Assembly (NCBI RefSeq): GCF_003626655.1
Contig: NZ_RBAN01000002.1
Coordinates: 868,001 to 932,000, forward strand
From: Micromonospora costi
Lineage (GTDB): Bacteria; Actinomycetota; Actinomycetes; Mycobacteriales; Micromonosporaceae
Direction of reading: 5' to 3'
DNA length: 64,000 nt
The notes beneath the pieces are model-generated. The model was not told the DNA's origin. It saw nothing but the letters and a program-made list of their open reading frames with translations, and did no database searches. The translations under genes and the position numbers were made by a program. Shown piece after piece: positions 33,074-41,815 of this stretch (its first letter is position 1; each line of letters starts with the position of its first letter).

Positions 33074-34461
33074 GCGTACAACTTCATGGGGGTGAACTTC
33101 TGCCGGGGGAAGATCTTGTCCACCTCCGCCGTGGTGAGCCCGAAGCGGCCCTGCGCGACGGCCCCGTAGACGTTGAACATGTTGTTGTACTCGGGTACGT
33201 CGCCGGAGTCGAGATCGTTCAATCCGTTCCAGGTGCCGAGCAGCGAGCCGGCCAGCTTGCGCCCGGACAGCAGGGTGACGACCCCGCCGTGGCCGTGGTC
33301 GGTGCCGCCGCTGTTGGAGGCCACGCGGCGGCCGAACTCGCTGGAGACCATCACGGTCACGTCGGCGGCCTGCGGGCCGAGGTCGGTGAAGAACGCGGCC
33401 ATCGCGGCCGCCAGCTCGTTCAGCCTCCGGTGGAGCTGGCCGCCGGAGCGGGTGCCCTGGTTCTCGTGGGTGTCGTAGCCGCCCATGCCGACCGTGGCCA
33501 CCCGGACGTTGGCGCCGCCCTTGATGAGCTGCGCGAGCTGCTGGAAGGCGTACCCGACGCCCTCGTACGTCACGCCCTCCGCGGGCTGGTACGGCTTCGC
33601 GGCGAGCTTCTGCGCGGTGGACAGCGCGCCGAGGCCGGACTGCACGGCCTCCTCGACCGGGTGGTTGATCCCGGTGAACAGTCCCCGGATCGCCTTCTCG
33701 GTCGCGGCCCGGTAGCGCTCGTCGCCGTTGAGCCGCAGGGACCCGACGCTGTTGAGCGCGAGGGCGCCGTTCGTGCCGACCAGGGACCGGGGCAGGGTGC
33801 TGCCGATGCCGACGCTGCGGAACGCGGTGCCCTCGCCCAGCGCGTCGACGAGGCTGTCGAGCCAGCCGCGGCCGCCGGTCTCGTTGGGCAGGCCGCCGAG
33901 GTTGCAGGCGTCCGCGGCCTGGAAGTGGCTGCGGGACAGGCGCTCGTCGGAGACCGCCGGGACGAAGCCCAGCTGCCCGGACTTCAGCCAGGGCTCCAGC
34001 GGCTTGAATGCGCTGGTCAGCTTGAACCCCCGGCCGAGGGCGAGCGAGTCGTCGCCGAGCAGGAGGTCGGGACGGGCCTTGGTGAGCACCGGGTCGTCGG
34101 CGGGCGCCACGAGGCTGAGCCCGTCCAGGCCGCCGTAGAGGAAGACGTGGACGAGGGTGCCGGTGCGGGTGGCCGCGAACGACGCCGAGGTGGTGACGAA
34201 CTGGGCGGTGGCCAGCGCGGTGGCGGTGGCGGCGGCGCCGGCCACGAAGGTCCGGCGGGTCACCCCGCGCCCGTCCTGCTGGGCCTCCTCCAGCTCTTCC
34301 AGCCGGCGGTAGCGGTCCCGCTCGGCGGCGTTCTCGGCGGCCACGACGTCGGCCTCGGCGCGCAGCAGCGCGTCGCCCGGGTGGTCCGCCAGCCGCCGCA
34401 GGTCGGGGCATTCGGGGTGCAGGGGGTAGGTGTACACGGTCTTCTCCATCGGGTGCCTCAC
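33070..34461 (-). CDS. DUF1501 protein with Tat-type signal
   Basis: A 463-residue protein. A twin-Arg signal TRRTFVAGAAATATALATA sits at about residues 68-86, after an unusual N-terminal cytoplasmic extension of ~65 residues. The body has DUF1501 blocks: GTLVHVFLYGGLDGLSLVAP, a helix around SRSHFQAADACNLG, VATVGMGGYDTHENQ and VMVSSEFGRRVASNSGGTDHGHGG. These recall alkaline-phosphatase/sulfatase-like metal sites, but no activity is established. It pairs with DUF1800, as widely seen in bacteria. The GTG start overlaps the DUF1800 stop (GTGA); an ATG five codons later is possible. Confidence 0.88.
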   Translation of the reverse strand: MRHPMEKTVYTYPLHPECPDLRRLADHPGDALLRAEADVVAAENAAERDRYRRLEELEEAQQDGRGVTRRTFVAGAAATATALATAQFVTTSASFAATRTGTLVHVFLYGGLDGLSLVAPADDPVLTKARPDLLLGDDSLALGRGFKLTSAFKPLEPWLKSGQLGFVPAVSDERLSRSHFQAADACNLGGLPNETGGRGWLDSLVDALGEGTAFRSVGIGSTLPRSLVGTNGALALNSVGSLRLNGDERYRAATEKAIRGLFTGINHPVEEAVQSGLGALSTAQKLAAKPYQPAEGVTYEGVGYAFQQLAQLIKGGANVRVATVGMGGYDTHENQGTRSGGQLHRRLNELAAAMAAFFTDLGPQAADVTVMVSSEFGRRVASNSGGTDHGHGGVVTLLSGRKLAGSLLGTWNGLNDLDSGDVPEYNNMFNVYGAVAQGRFGLTTAEVDKIFPRQKFTPMKLYA

Positions 34462-36518
34462 CGGAGGTGGTGCTGGGGGGACGCGAGGATCGCCCGCGCG
34501 ACTGCGGTGACGGCCCCGTCGAACGTGGCATCGACCTTCGCCGACGCCGCCACCCCGGCGATGCCGAGGATCAGTGACTTCTCCCGCGCGGTCAGCTTCT
34601 GGTGCACCAGCCGCGTGGCGAGCGCGTCCACGTACGCCCCGGCGGTGGCCGGCGGCTTGACCACCAGCCGCTCCGGCTTCACGTACGTGAACTGCGTGCG
34701 GTAGCCGGCCACGAGTTCGCCGGCCTCGTTCCAGCCGTTGACCATGGCGCCGGCCGACGTCCAGGCCACGTAGACGTCGGGGTAGCCGTCCGGGGTGGGC
34801 TGGCCCATGGGGAACTGGCCCAGCTCGCGGAGCTTGTCGGAGATCTGCCGCAGGCCCCGGGCGAACGGGGTCCGGCGGTTGTCGCCGTTGTCGTGCTTCG
34901 GCGACGCCTCCGGCGAGACCCCCAGGGCGCGGTACGTGCCCACGAGGTACTCCATCGGCCGGCGGACCTTCTGCCCGACCGCGGCCCAGAACTCCGAGGA
35001 GCTGAACAGCGCCATGAGCAGCGGCTTGATGCGGCCCTTGTTGACGGTGTACGTCTTCGCGAGCCGGTCCACGAGGGACTTCGGTGGCGTGTCCGAGACG
35101 AACCGGGTGGCCAGGCTCTGGGCCACGTACCGGGCGGTCGACGGGTGCAGCGCGATGTAGGTGATGTACGAGTCGATCGCCGCGTCGGCCTTCTCCGGGT
35201 CCTTCGAGTTGTTGGCGTGGCTGAAGCCGAGGATCTTCACCTTGCCGACGTAGTGCCGGTCGGCGCGGAAGACGTACTTCCCGTCCTCGACACCCCGGCC
35301 CGTCTGGAGCAGGGCCGCCTGCCGGACGTCCTTCTCGGTGTAGCCGCCGTCGACACCGACCGAGTAGAGCTCCAGGTTCTCCCGGGCCAGGTTCTCGTTG
35401 ACCGCGTCGGCCCGGGAGTCGTTCTGGTTCAGGTAGAGCAACAGCGCCGGGTGCTTGTTCGCGGCGATCAGCATCTCCGGGTAGCTGCCGAGCGCGTGCG
35501 CCCGCACCACGTCCCGGTCGAACGAGGTCCGGTAGACCTCGCCGCCGTCGAACTCGGCGGCGACGTGCAGGAAGTCGTTCCAGAAGTCGACCATCACCTC
35601 GAACAGCTGCCGCTTCGACCAGATCTGCCGGGCGACGGTGGCGTCCACCAGTTCGCGCTCGGGCTGGGCGCCCCGCTCGTTGAGCTGGTCCCGCTGGTCG
35701 CGCAGCTGCTGCACGGAGAGCTTGAGGGTGGGCAGGTCGGCGAGTTTCAGCTCGGCCGGGCTCGGCGCGATCGTGTCCGGCTCCAGCTGCTGCCGGATCC
35801 AGGGGTCGATGCCCATCCGTCTGATCTCGGCGACCAGGGCGGGCGTGGGGCCGAAGGTGGCCCGCCGGGCCAGGTGCAGGACCGGGTCCTTGGCGAGGAC
35901 CGTCTTCACGGTCACCCGGGTCGCGGCCGCCGCGGCGGCCGGCCCGGGAAACGTCCGGCCACCCGCGGGGGCGTTCTTCTTCAACGCCGCGCCGGCCCGG
36001 GAGCCCATGTAGCTCTCGTTCTGCTCGGTGTAGGTGCGCACCGTGCTCGGCTGCTGGCCGCTCGGGCGGGCCGCGGTGCCGTCGGTCACCGTGGTGCCGG
36101 TCGCGTCGCCAACCACGTCGTCTTCGAAGAGGCCCCGCACCTGCGGGCTCATGGCGAGCGCGGCGCCACCGGCCACCACCGCCGCGGTGCCGCCCAGCAC
36201 CGCGATGGCCCTGCGGCGGCCCACGCCGCCGCGCGGCTCGTCGTCATCGTCCAGATCGGGCAGTCCGCGACCGCCGGTGCGGGCGGGCGCCGTCCGGCCC
36301 AGGCCCTCGGGCCCCACCCACCGGGGTCCGCGCGGGTGGCCGGCGTACGGCGACGAGGTACGCGGGTCGGCCGCGATCGGGTAGCCGCCGGGGTCGGGAA
36401 GGGGCGCGTCGTACCCGTACGGGGTCGGGTCGCCGTAGCCGACCGGGGTGGTGTGGGGTGTCGCGGCCCAACCGCGGTCGTCCCGCGGTCGACGTGGTGG
36501 CACGTTCTGGTCGGCCAT
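34458..36518 (-). CDS. DUF1800 domain protein
   Basis: A 686-residue protein. The N-terminal ~100 residues are Pro/Gly/Asp-rich and cytoplasmic, then GRRRAIAVLGGTAAVVAGGAALAMSP gives a Tat-like or anchor segment. The DUF1800 domain starts near residue 220 (LHLARRATFGPTPALVAEIRRMG) and includes FWNDFLHVA, NQNDSRADAVNENLARENLELYSVGVDGGYTEKDVRQ and AWTSAGAMVNGWNEAG. Its function is unknown; with DUF1501 it forms a recurrent exported pair. It is first gene of the operon that continues with the electron-transfer genes, so both should be expressed together. Confidence 0.88.
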   Translation of the reverse strand: MADQNVPPRRPRDDRGWAATPHTTPVGYGDPTPYGYDAPLPDPGGYPIAADPRTSSPYAGHPRGPRWVGPEGLGRTAPARTGGRGLPDLDDDDEPRGGVGRRRAIAVLGGTAAVVAGGAALAMSPQVRGLFEDDVVGDATGTTVTDGTAARPSGQQPSTVRTYTEQNESYMGSRAGAALKKNAPAGGRTFPGPAAAAAATRVTVKTVLAKDPVLHLARRATFGPTPALVAEIRRMGIDPWIRQQLEPDTIAPSPAELKLADLPTLKLSVQQLRDQRDQLNERGAQPERELVDATVARQIWSKRQLFEVMVDFWNDFLHVAAEFDGGEVYRTSFDRDVVRAHALGSYPEMLIAANKHPALLLYLNQNDSRADAVNENLARENLELYSVGVDGGYTEKDVRQAALLQTGRGVEDGKYVFRADRHYVGKVKILGFSHANNSKDPEKADAAIDSYITYIALHPSTARYVAQSLATRFVSDTPPKSLVDRLAKTYTVNKGRIKPLLMALFSSSEFWAAVGQKVRRPMEYLVGTYRALGVSPEASPKHDNGDNRRTPFARGLRQISDKLRELGQFPMGQPTPDGYPDVYVAWTSAGAMVNGWNEAGELVAGYRTQFTYVKPERLVVKPPATAGAYVDALATRLVHQKLTAREKSLILGIAGVAASAKVDATFDGAVTAVARAILASPQHHLR

Positions 36519-36985
36519 CTACCAATACCGATTTCTGCGAAGGCGCCGGCACGGCTGCGATCGGGCAGGAACAGCAGGTGCGGCGGCATGCCTGAGGGGT
36601 TTTACGGGACGGTAACCAAGGGGCCCAGGGCCGACAAGGCGCGTCGAAGTCCCTCACTGGGCGCACTTAAGACAGCCCTCAACGGCGGTGCCGACGGCGA
36701 CCGCCGGTCGGTCCCCGGCACGATCCTGCGAACAGGGCGTACGCGCACCCCTTCGGTGCCGATGTGACATTTCCGCCGCGGGTGACGCTTCGCGCCCCGT
36801 TCCCGTCCACAGGCAAACTTAAGACCCCGATAACCGGGCGCTGAGGTGCCCCGGCCGGGGCACGTGGGCCATCGATCGGACGCCCTCACGCGGGGGCGGC
36901 AAAAGGACCAGCGGGGGTCGGCGTGAGCCGCCGCCGCAGCGGGTATGCCGCCGAACCGCTGAACGCGTGAGGGGAAGGCACCGCC
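36519..36985. other. Non-coding divergent region between the DUF1800 operon and DUF3040 gene
   Basis: 467 bp without a credible gene. Two similar words, ACTTAAGACAGCCC (36667) and ACTTAAGACCCCGA (36817), lie 150 bp apart, and the stretch 36590-36630 is relatively AT-rich (GGGGTTTTACGGGACGGTAACC). These could belong to promoters of either unit. No strong hairpin is seen apart from GTGCCCCGGCCGGGGCAC near 36847. Confidence 0.5.
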
Positions 36986-37243
36986 ATGCTCAGCAAAGAG
37001 GATCAGCGCAGGTTCGAACAGATCACCCGCCAGTTGCGGGAGAGCGACCCCGCGTTCTTCGCGCGGTTGGACAACCGGGCCCGGGGTCGCCGCGGCCGCT
37101 ACCTGATGCTGTTGACCATCGTGCTGTGGGCCGCGCTGCCGGCGATGACCGTGCTCGCCGGACGGCTGGCCGGCGCCATCTGCGCCGTGGTACTGGTGGC
37201 CAACGCGGTGCTCATGTGGCGGTTCCGCCGTCGCTGGCTATGA
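36986..37243 (+). CDS. DUF3040 membrane protein
   Basis: An 85-residue protein: an N-terminal amphipathic part MLSKEDQRRFEQITRQLRESDPAFFARL, a basic GRRGRY stretch, and two close membrane helices (LMLLTIVLWAALPAMTVLAG, AICAVVLVANAVLMW). This is the standard DUF3040 layout of actinobacteria, function unknown. GAGGGGAAGG precedes the ATG. Confidence 0.85.
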   Translation: MLSKEDQRRFEQITRQLRESDPAFFARLDNRARGRRGRYLMLLTIVLWAALPAMTVLAGRLAGAICAVVLVANAVLMWRFRRRWL

Positions 37244-37341
37244 CCGCCCGCGCCGGCCGGCGGCGCACCCGCCGCCGGAACCGGCCGGGCGTCGGCTCTC
37301 CAGTGGGCACGGCCGCCTCGGCGCGGCCGGTCGGGCGGGGG

Positions 37342-38256
37342 TCACCCGCCGAAGGCGCGGTACGCCCGCCGCAGCCGTTCCAGCAGCCCGGGCCCGCCGA
37401 TGGCGGGAGCCGGCGGGCCGAGCTGCCGCAGCAGCAGGTCCGGCATGGTGGCCAGGCTGGGCGGCCGGTCGGGCAACGGCACCGGAGGCCGCCAGAACCG
37501 GTCCACCGCCTCGGCCAGGGGCGCCGGCGGCAGGGTGCCCAGCGCCCGGAGGGCACCGGCCGGCGGAGCCTCCGGGGTGTCCGGGGTGATCGCTCCGTCC
37601 TGGTCGGACGGTGCCGGCGTCGCGGCGCCGGTGGCCGCGGCCCGCAGCGTCCGGAGCCGGTCGAGCAGCTCGGCCCGGCCGCGTCCACGCCACTGCAGCA
37701 GCGCGAACGGGTCGGCGTCGAACGCCTCGGCCAGCAGGTAGAACGTGGCCGCCAGGTGCTTGCAGGGCACCGCGAAGTCGGGGCAGCTGCACCTCTGGGT
37801 CAGCTCGTCGACGCCGGCCGGGAACAGCGGCGCGCCCGCCGCCACGAACAGCTCCTCCAGCTCGGCCGGTAGGTCTCCGGCGAGCAGCCGGGCGCTGAAG
37901 AACGCCTGGGCGGCCAGGTCCGCCTCGATCCGCTCCCAGAACTCGGGCGGGAACGCGGACAGCCCGATGTGGACGTCGTACGGTCGCGGCCGGGAGCCCT
38001 GCACGACGGCGCTCACCGCGCCCGGTGCGATGTCGAGGCGTACCACCTGGCCGGCCCGCGCGTACGACCGGCCCCGGGTGAGCCGGGTGCCGAGGGCGAA
38101 CGACTCCAGCACCTCGAGGAAGCGCCGCGACCACCAGGACCGCCCGATCGCGCCCCGGGTGCTGCGGGCCTTCAGCCCACCGTCCACCCGCCGTGGACGG
38201 CCGTAGTCGGCGAAGCGGCCGTTCGCCGCCCCGCCCGCCCTTCCGGACTCGCTCAC
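37342..38256 (-). CDS. SWIM zinc-finger protein
   Basis: A 304-residue protein. The SWIM motif CSCPDFAVPCKHLAATFYLLAEAF (CxC, CxH) sits near residue 160. It is preceded by conserved SWWSRRFLEVLESFALGTRLTRGRSYARAGQV and followed by a Pro-rich variable region and a C-terminal helix LLERLRRAYRAFGG. SWIM proteins bind nucleic acid or protein; this form is regularly next to a SNF2-type helicase and presumably works with it. The GTG start overlaps the helicase stop by 4 bp, so the two are coupled. Confidence 0.9.
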   Translation of the reverse strand: MSESGRAGGAANGRFADYGRPRRVDGGLKARSTRGAIGRSWWSRRFLEVLESFALGTRLTRGRSYARAGQVVRLDIAPGAVSAVVQGSRPRPYDVHIGLSAFPPEFWERIEADLAAQAFFSARLLAGDLPAELEELFVAAGAPLFPAGVDELTQRCSCPDFAVPCKHLAATFYLLAEAFDADPFALLQWRGRGRAELLDRLRTLRAAATGAATPAPSDQDGAITPDTPEAPPAGALRALGTLPPAPLAEAVDRFWRPPVPLPDRPPSLATMPDLLLRQLGPPAPAIGGPGLLERLRRAYRAFGG

Positions 38257-41200
38257 TCGACCACCGCCCCGGCTTCCAGCGCGAACAGCTCGCGCAGCTG
38301 CGCGGTCGACAGCTCGGTGACCCACTGCTCGCCGGTGCCCACCACGCGGGCCGCGAGACTGCGCTTGTCCGCGATGAGGGCGGCCACCTTCTCCTCGACC
38401 GTGCCCGCGCAGACGAACTTGCGTACCTGCACCCGGCGGCGCTGACCGATCCGGAACGCCCGGTCGGTGGCCTGGTCCTCGACCGCCGGGTTCCACCACC
38501 GGTCGACGTGCACCACGTGGTTCGCGGCGGTGAGGGTGAGCCCGGTGCCGCCGGCCTTGAGCGACAGCACGAAGATCGCCGGGCCGTCGGCGGACTGGAA
38601 CCGGGTGACCATGGCGTCCCGCTCGGCCTTGCCGACCCCGCCGTGCAGGAACAGCACCTCCCGGCCGAAGCGGGCGGAGAGGTGGCCGCGCAGCATCCCT
38701 CCGAACTCGGCGTACTGGGTGAACAGCAGCGCCTTCTCCCCCGCCGCGAGCACCTCCTCCAGGATCTCCTCCAGCCGCGCCAGCTTGCCCGAGCGGCCGT
38801 CGAGCGCCGAGCCGTCCCGCAGCAGCTGGGCGGGGTGGTTGCAGACCTGCTTGAGCCGGGTCATGGTGGCGAGCACCAGCCCGCGCCGCTCGATGCCCTC
38901 ACTGGACTCGATCTTCGCGAGCATGTCGTCGACCACCGCGCGGTAGAGCGAGGCCTGCTCGGCCGTGAGGTTGCAGACCACCTCCATCTCCAGCTTCTCG
39001 GGCAGGTCCGAGATGATCGAGGAGTCGGTCTTGAGCCGGCGCAGCACGAACGGGCCGGTGACGCGGCGCAGCCGCTCGGCCGCCTCGGCGTCGCCGTGGC
39101 GCTCGATCGGCTCGGCGTACCGTTTCTTGAACGTCGCCGCCGGCCCGAGCAGCCCCGGGTTGGCGAACTGCATGATCGACCAGAGGTCGGCGAGCCGGTT
39201 CTCGACGGGCGTGCCGGTCACGGCCACCCGCTGCCGGGCCGGCAGCGCCCGGACCGCCTCCGCCTGCCGGGTCGAGGCGTTCTTGATGGCCTGCGCCTCG
39301 TCCACCACCACGCGGTGCCAGTCGATGCCGGCCAGCGCCACCGCGTCCCGGGCCGCCACCGAGTAGGTGGTGAGGACCAGGTCCGCGCCGTGCACGGCCT
39401 CGGCGAACGCCTCGCCCCGCGCCCGCTCGGCGCCGTGGTGCACGTGTACGCGCAGCTCGGGCGTGAACCGCGCTGCCTCCCGCTGCCAGTTGCCGACCAG
39501 CGACATCGGGCAGACGAGCAGGGTCGGCCCGGCCTCCGGCGGGTCACCGGCGAGCAGGGCGAGGAGCTGCACGGTCTTGCCGAGCCCCATGTCGTCGGCG
39601 AGCACGCCACCGAGGCCGAGCGACTGGAGAAACGCCAGCCAGGCCAGCCCGCGGCGCTGGTACGGGCGCAGCGTGCCGCGGAACGCCGGTGGCGGGTCGA
39701 GTGGGGTGAGCCGCCGCTCCACCGCGCCCGCGAGCAGGTCACCGAGCGCCCCGTCGGCGGTGACCTCCAGCACCGGCAGCGCCGCGTCGTCGTCGCCGGC
39801 GGTGAGGCCGAGCCGCAGCAGGTCGGCGACGGTCAGCTCGCCGGACGACCGGAGCAGCCGCAGGCCGGCGGCGAGCCGCTTCGGGTCCAGCTCGACCCAG
39901 CGGCCCCGCAGCCGCACCAGGGGGCTCTTGAGGGCGGCCAGCGCCGCCAGCTCGTCGGTGGTGAGCGGCTGGTCGCCGAGGGCCACCTCCCAGCGGTAGT
40001 CCACGAGGGCGTCCAGCCCCACGCCGCCCGTGGCGCCGGCCACGGTGCCCGGCGCGGTCCGGCCCCGCGCCCGCAAGCGGGCGCCGAGGCGGGACGACGG
40101 CCGCCGCCACCACGACGGCAGCAGCACGCCGAACCCGGCCGCGTGCAGCACCGGCGCGCCCTCGCGCAGGAACCGGTGGGCGCCCTCGACGTCCAGCTCC
40201 AGCGCCTCGGGAGCCGCGGTGCGCAGCGCCGGGTCGAGGTCGGGCCAGAGGCGGCTGGCCCGGCCCAGCTCGGCCAGCAGCGTCTCCTGCGGGCTTCCGG
40301 CCCGGCCCGCGAGGGCGGACAGCGCTCCCGGATCCCGCCAGACCTGTCCGGCGTCCACGTGCAGGCTCGGCTCGTCCGCAGCCTGAAGCCCAAACTCCAC
40401 CCGCCAGACTCCCTCGAAGCCCCGCGCAGTTTCCCCGCGATCTTGCACTTTCGGCCCTTGACTTGCGTCGTTTGTCCGGGATGCCGGGGCAGAAACTGCA
40501 AGATCGCGGGGGTCGGAGGTCGGGGCGGTCACCAGGACGGGTTCGGTGATCAGGTCGGCGGGCGGCTCGACGAGCCGGAAGCTCGCCCGTACGGCCCCGC
40601 CGGCCGCGTCGCGCTGCCAGTCGTCCAGCTCGGTACGGAGAGTGGCGAGCGCCGCCGGGTCGGCCGTGAAGTCCGGGTGCGGCCCGGCGAGCGCGCTCAG
40701 CCAGGCCGGCAGCGCGCCGCCCGGACGCACCCCGCGCGCGAGCGCGGTCTCGGCGAGGGCGGCCCGGGCCGCGGCGTCAGTGAGCGCGTCCAGGGCGTCG
40801 GCGACCAGCGCGCCCGGAGCGCTCTCCGGGTCGGCGGCCCGGGCGGCCGGCGGCAGCGCGAGGGCGAGCGAGCGGGCCCAGCCGGCGTCCGTGCCGGTGA
40901 GCAGCGGCCGCCACACGGCCCGGGCCACGACGCCGTCGTCGCGACCGGACGTTCGATGCGACGACCCGCCCGCGGGGGACGACGCGCCGGTCCCCGGGGC
41001 CGCCGCGCCGGCCGCGGTGGGCGACGCGACGGCGCCGCGAGCGGCCACGGCGGGTGGGTCGGCCACGTCGACCGGTGGGGGCGGTACGTCGGTGACGCCG
41101 GGCAGGACCCGGCCGCGGGCCACCAGGTCGGCGGCGAGGTCGGCCAGTTCGGCGAGGTGCCGCAGGGTGGCGCCGGGCACCGTCGGAAGCTCGTCCAGGG

Positions 41201-41564
41201 CCCGCAGCAGCGTCAGCGCGGCGGCCGGGGCGTACCGGAGGACGGGCACCCGCCAACCGGCGAGGGTGACCCGGCCGCCGGCCGCGGCCGCGACGGCGAT
41301 CCGGACCAGTTCGGGCGAGTCGACGGGCGCGCCGGCCCGGGTGGGCAGCGTGAGCAGCGCGGTGCCGAGCCCGGTCGGCTCGGCGGCCTCGGCGAGCGCC
41401 GCGGCGAGGGCCGGGTGGTCGGCCGCGAACGGGTGCGGGCGCTCGCGCGGGGCCCGGCCCGGCCGGCGCGGTGTCTCCGCCGGCAGCGTGCTGTCCTCGC
41501 CCCACACGGCGAGCGCCGGGTCACCGACCACGCCGGGCAGCCACACCCCGTGGATGACCAGCAC
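38253..41564 (-). CDS. SNF2-family DEAD/H-box helicase
   Basis: A 1103-residue helicase. The N-terminal ~560 residues hold the family's own domain. The ATPase core follows: ADDMGLGKTVQLLALLAG (Walker A), VVDEAQAIKN (Walker B, DEAQ), TGTPVENRLADLWSIMQFANPGLLG, and the second RecA lobe with LFTQYAEFGGMLRGHL, SLKAGGTGLTLTAANHVVH and DRAFRIGQRRRVQV. It likely remodels DNA-protein complexes in repair or transcription. Residues ~352-378 are encoded by an inserted copy of a dispersed palindrome, read through in frame, in a poorly conserved linker. The GTG start follows GAGGGGGAG. Confidence 0.92.
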   Translation of the reverse strand: MLVIHGVWLPGVVGDPALAVWGEDSTLPAETPRRPGRAPRERPHPFAADHPALAAALAEAAEPTGLGTALLTLPTRAGAPVDSPELVRIAVAAAAGGRVTLAGWRVPVLRYAPAAALTLLRALDELPTVPGATLRHLAELADLAADLVARGRVLPGVTDVPPPPVDVADPPAVAARGAVASPTAAGAAAPGTGASSPAGGSSHRTSGRDDGVVARAVWRPLLTGTDAGWARSLALALPPAARAADPESAPGALVADALDALTDAAARAALAETALARGVRPGGALPAWLSALAGPHPDFTADPAALATLRTELDDWQRDAAGGAVRASFRLVEPPADLITEPVLVTAPTSDPRDLAVSAPASRTNDASQGPKVQDRGETARGFEGVWRVEFGLQAADEPSLHVDAGQVWRDPGALSALAGRAGSPQETLLAELGRASRLWPDLDPALRTAAPEALELDVEGAHRFLREGAPVLHAAGFGVLLPSWWRRPSSRLGARLRARGRTAPGTVAGATGGVGLDALVDYRWEVALGDQPLTTDELAALAALKSPLVRLRGRWVELDPKRLAAGLRLLRSSGELTVADLLRLGLTAGDDDAALPVLEVTADGALGDLLAGAVERRLTPLDPPPAFRGTLRPYQRRGLAWLAFLQSLGLGGVLADDMGLGKTVQLLALLAGDPPEAGPTLLVCPMSLVGNWQREAARFTPELRVHVHHGAERARGEAFAEAVHGADLVLTTYSVAARDAVALAGIDWHRVVVDEAQAIKNASTRQAEAVRALPARQRVAVTGTPVENRLADLWSIMQFANPGLLGPAATFKKRYAEPIERHGDAEAAERLRRVTGPFVLRRLKTDSSIISDLPEKLEMEVVCNLTAEQASLYRAVVDDMLAKIESSEGIERRGLVLATMTRLKQVCNHPAQLLRDGSALDGRSGKLARLEEILEEVLAAGEKALLFTQYAEFGGMLRGHLSARFGREVLFLHGGVGKAERDAMVTRFQSADGPAIFVLSLKAGGTGLTLTAANHVVHVDRWWNPAVEDQATDRAFRIGQRRRVQVRKFVCAGTVEEKVAALIADKRSLAARVVGTGEQWVTELSTAQLRELFALEAGAVVE
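40433..40511. repeat. Dispersed palindromic element inside the helicase gene
   Basis: The same 15-bp arms as at 30194-30273, in opposite orientation, 79 bp long. It encodes about 27 residues of the helicase (PRDLAVSAPASRTNDASQGP and following) without a stop or frameshift. Confidence 0.85.
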
Positions 41565-41689
41565 CTGCTCCCCCTCGTCGACGCCCGGGCCCAGGATAGG
41601 CGGCGCCGGCCGGCTGCGGTCGTCGCCATGGTCGTGATCGGCACGCTCCGGGCGCCCGCACTGCCGCTGCCTCTCCCGCGGCCCCGCGC

Positions 41690-41750
41690 GGTGATCATGA
41701 AGTTATTGCCCCGACACGCCGGTGGCTGAGGCAATAACTTCATGATCACC
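41690..41750. repeat. Dispersed palindromic element upstream of the helicase
   Basis: Perfect 21-bp arms (41690-41710 and 41730-41750, word GATCATGAAGTTATTGCC) with a 19-nt loop. It has a different sequence but the same architecture as the other GATC-bounded palindromes. It lies between the helicase start and the DinB stop, so it could also act as a hairpin terminator for the minus-strand DinB gene. Confidence 0.85.
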
Positions 41751-41815
41751 GGGGCGGGGCCGGGCCGGGGGCAGGGGCCGGGCCGGAGGCAGGGGCGCGC
41801 CGGCCGCCGGACCGG

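Noticed and set aside
38193..41729. 1178-codon open frame on the plus strand
   Set aside because: It is antisense to the well-supported SNF2 helicase. Long antisense frames arise from strong GC bias, and the translation has no domain sense.
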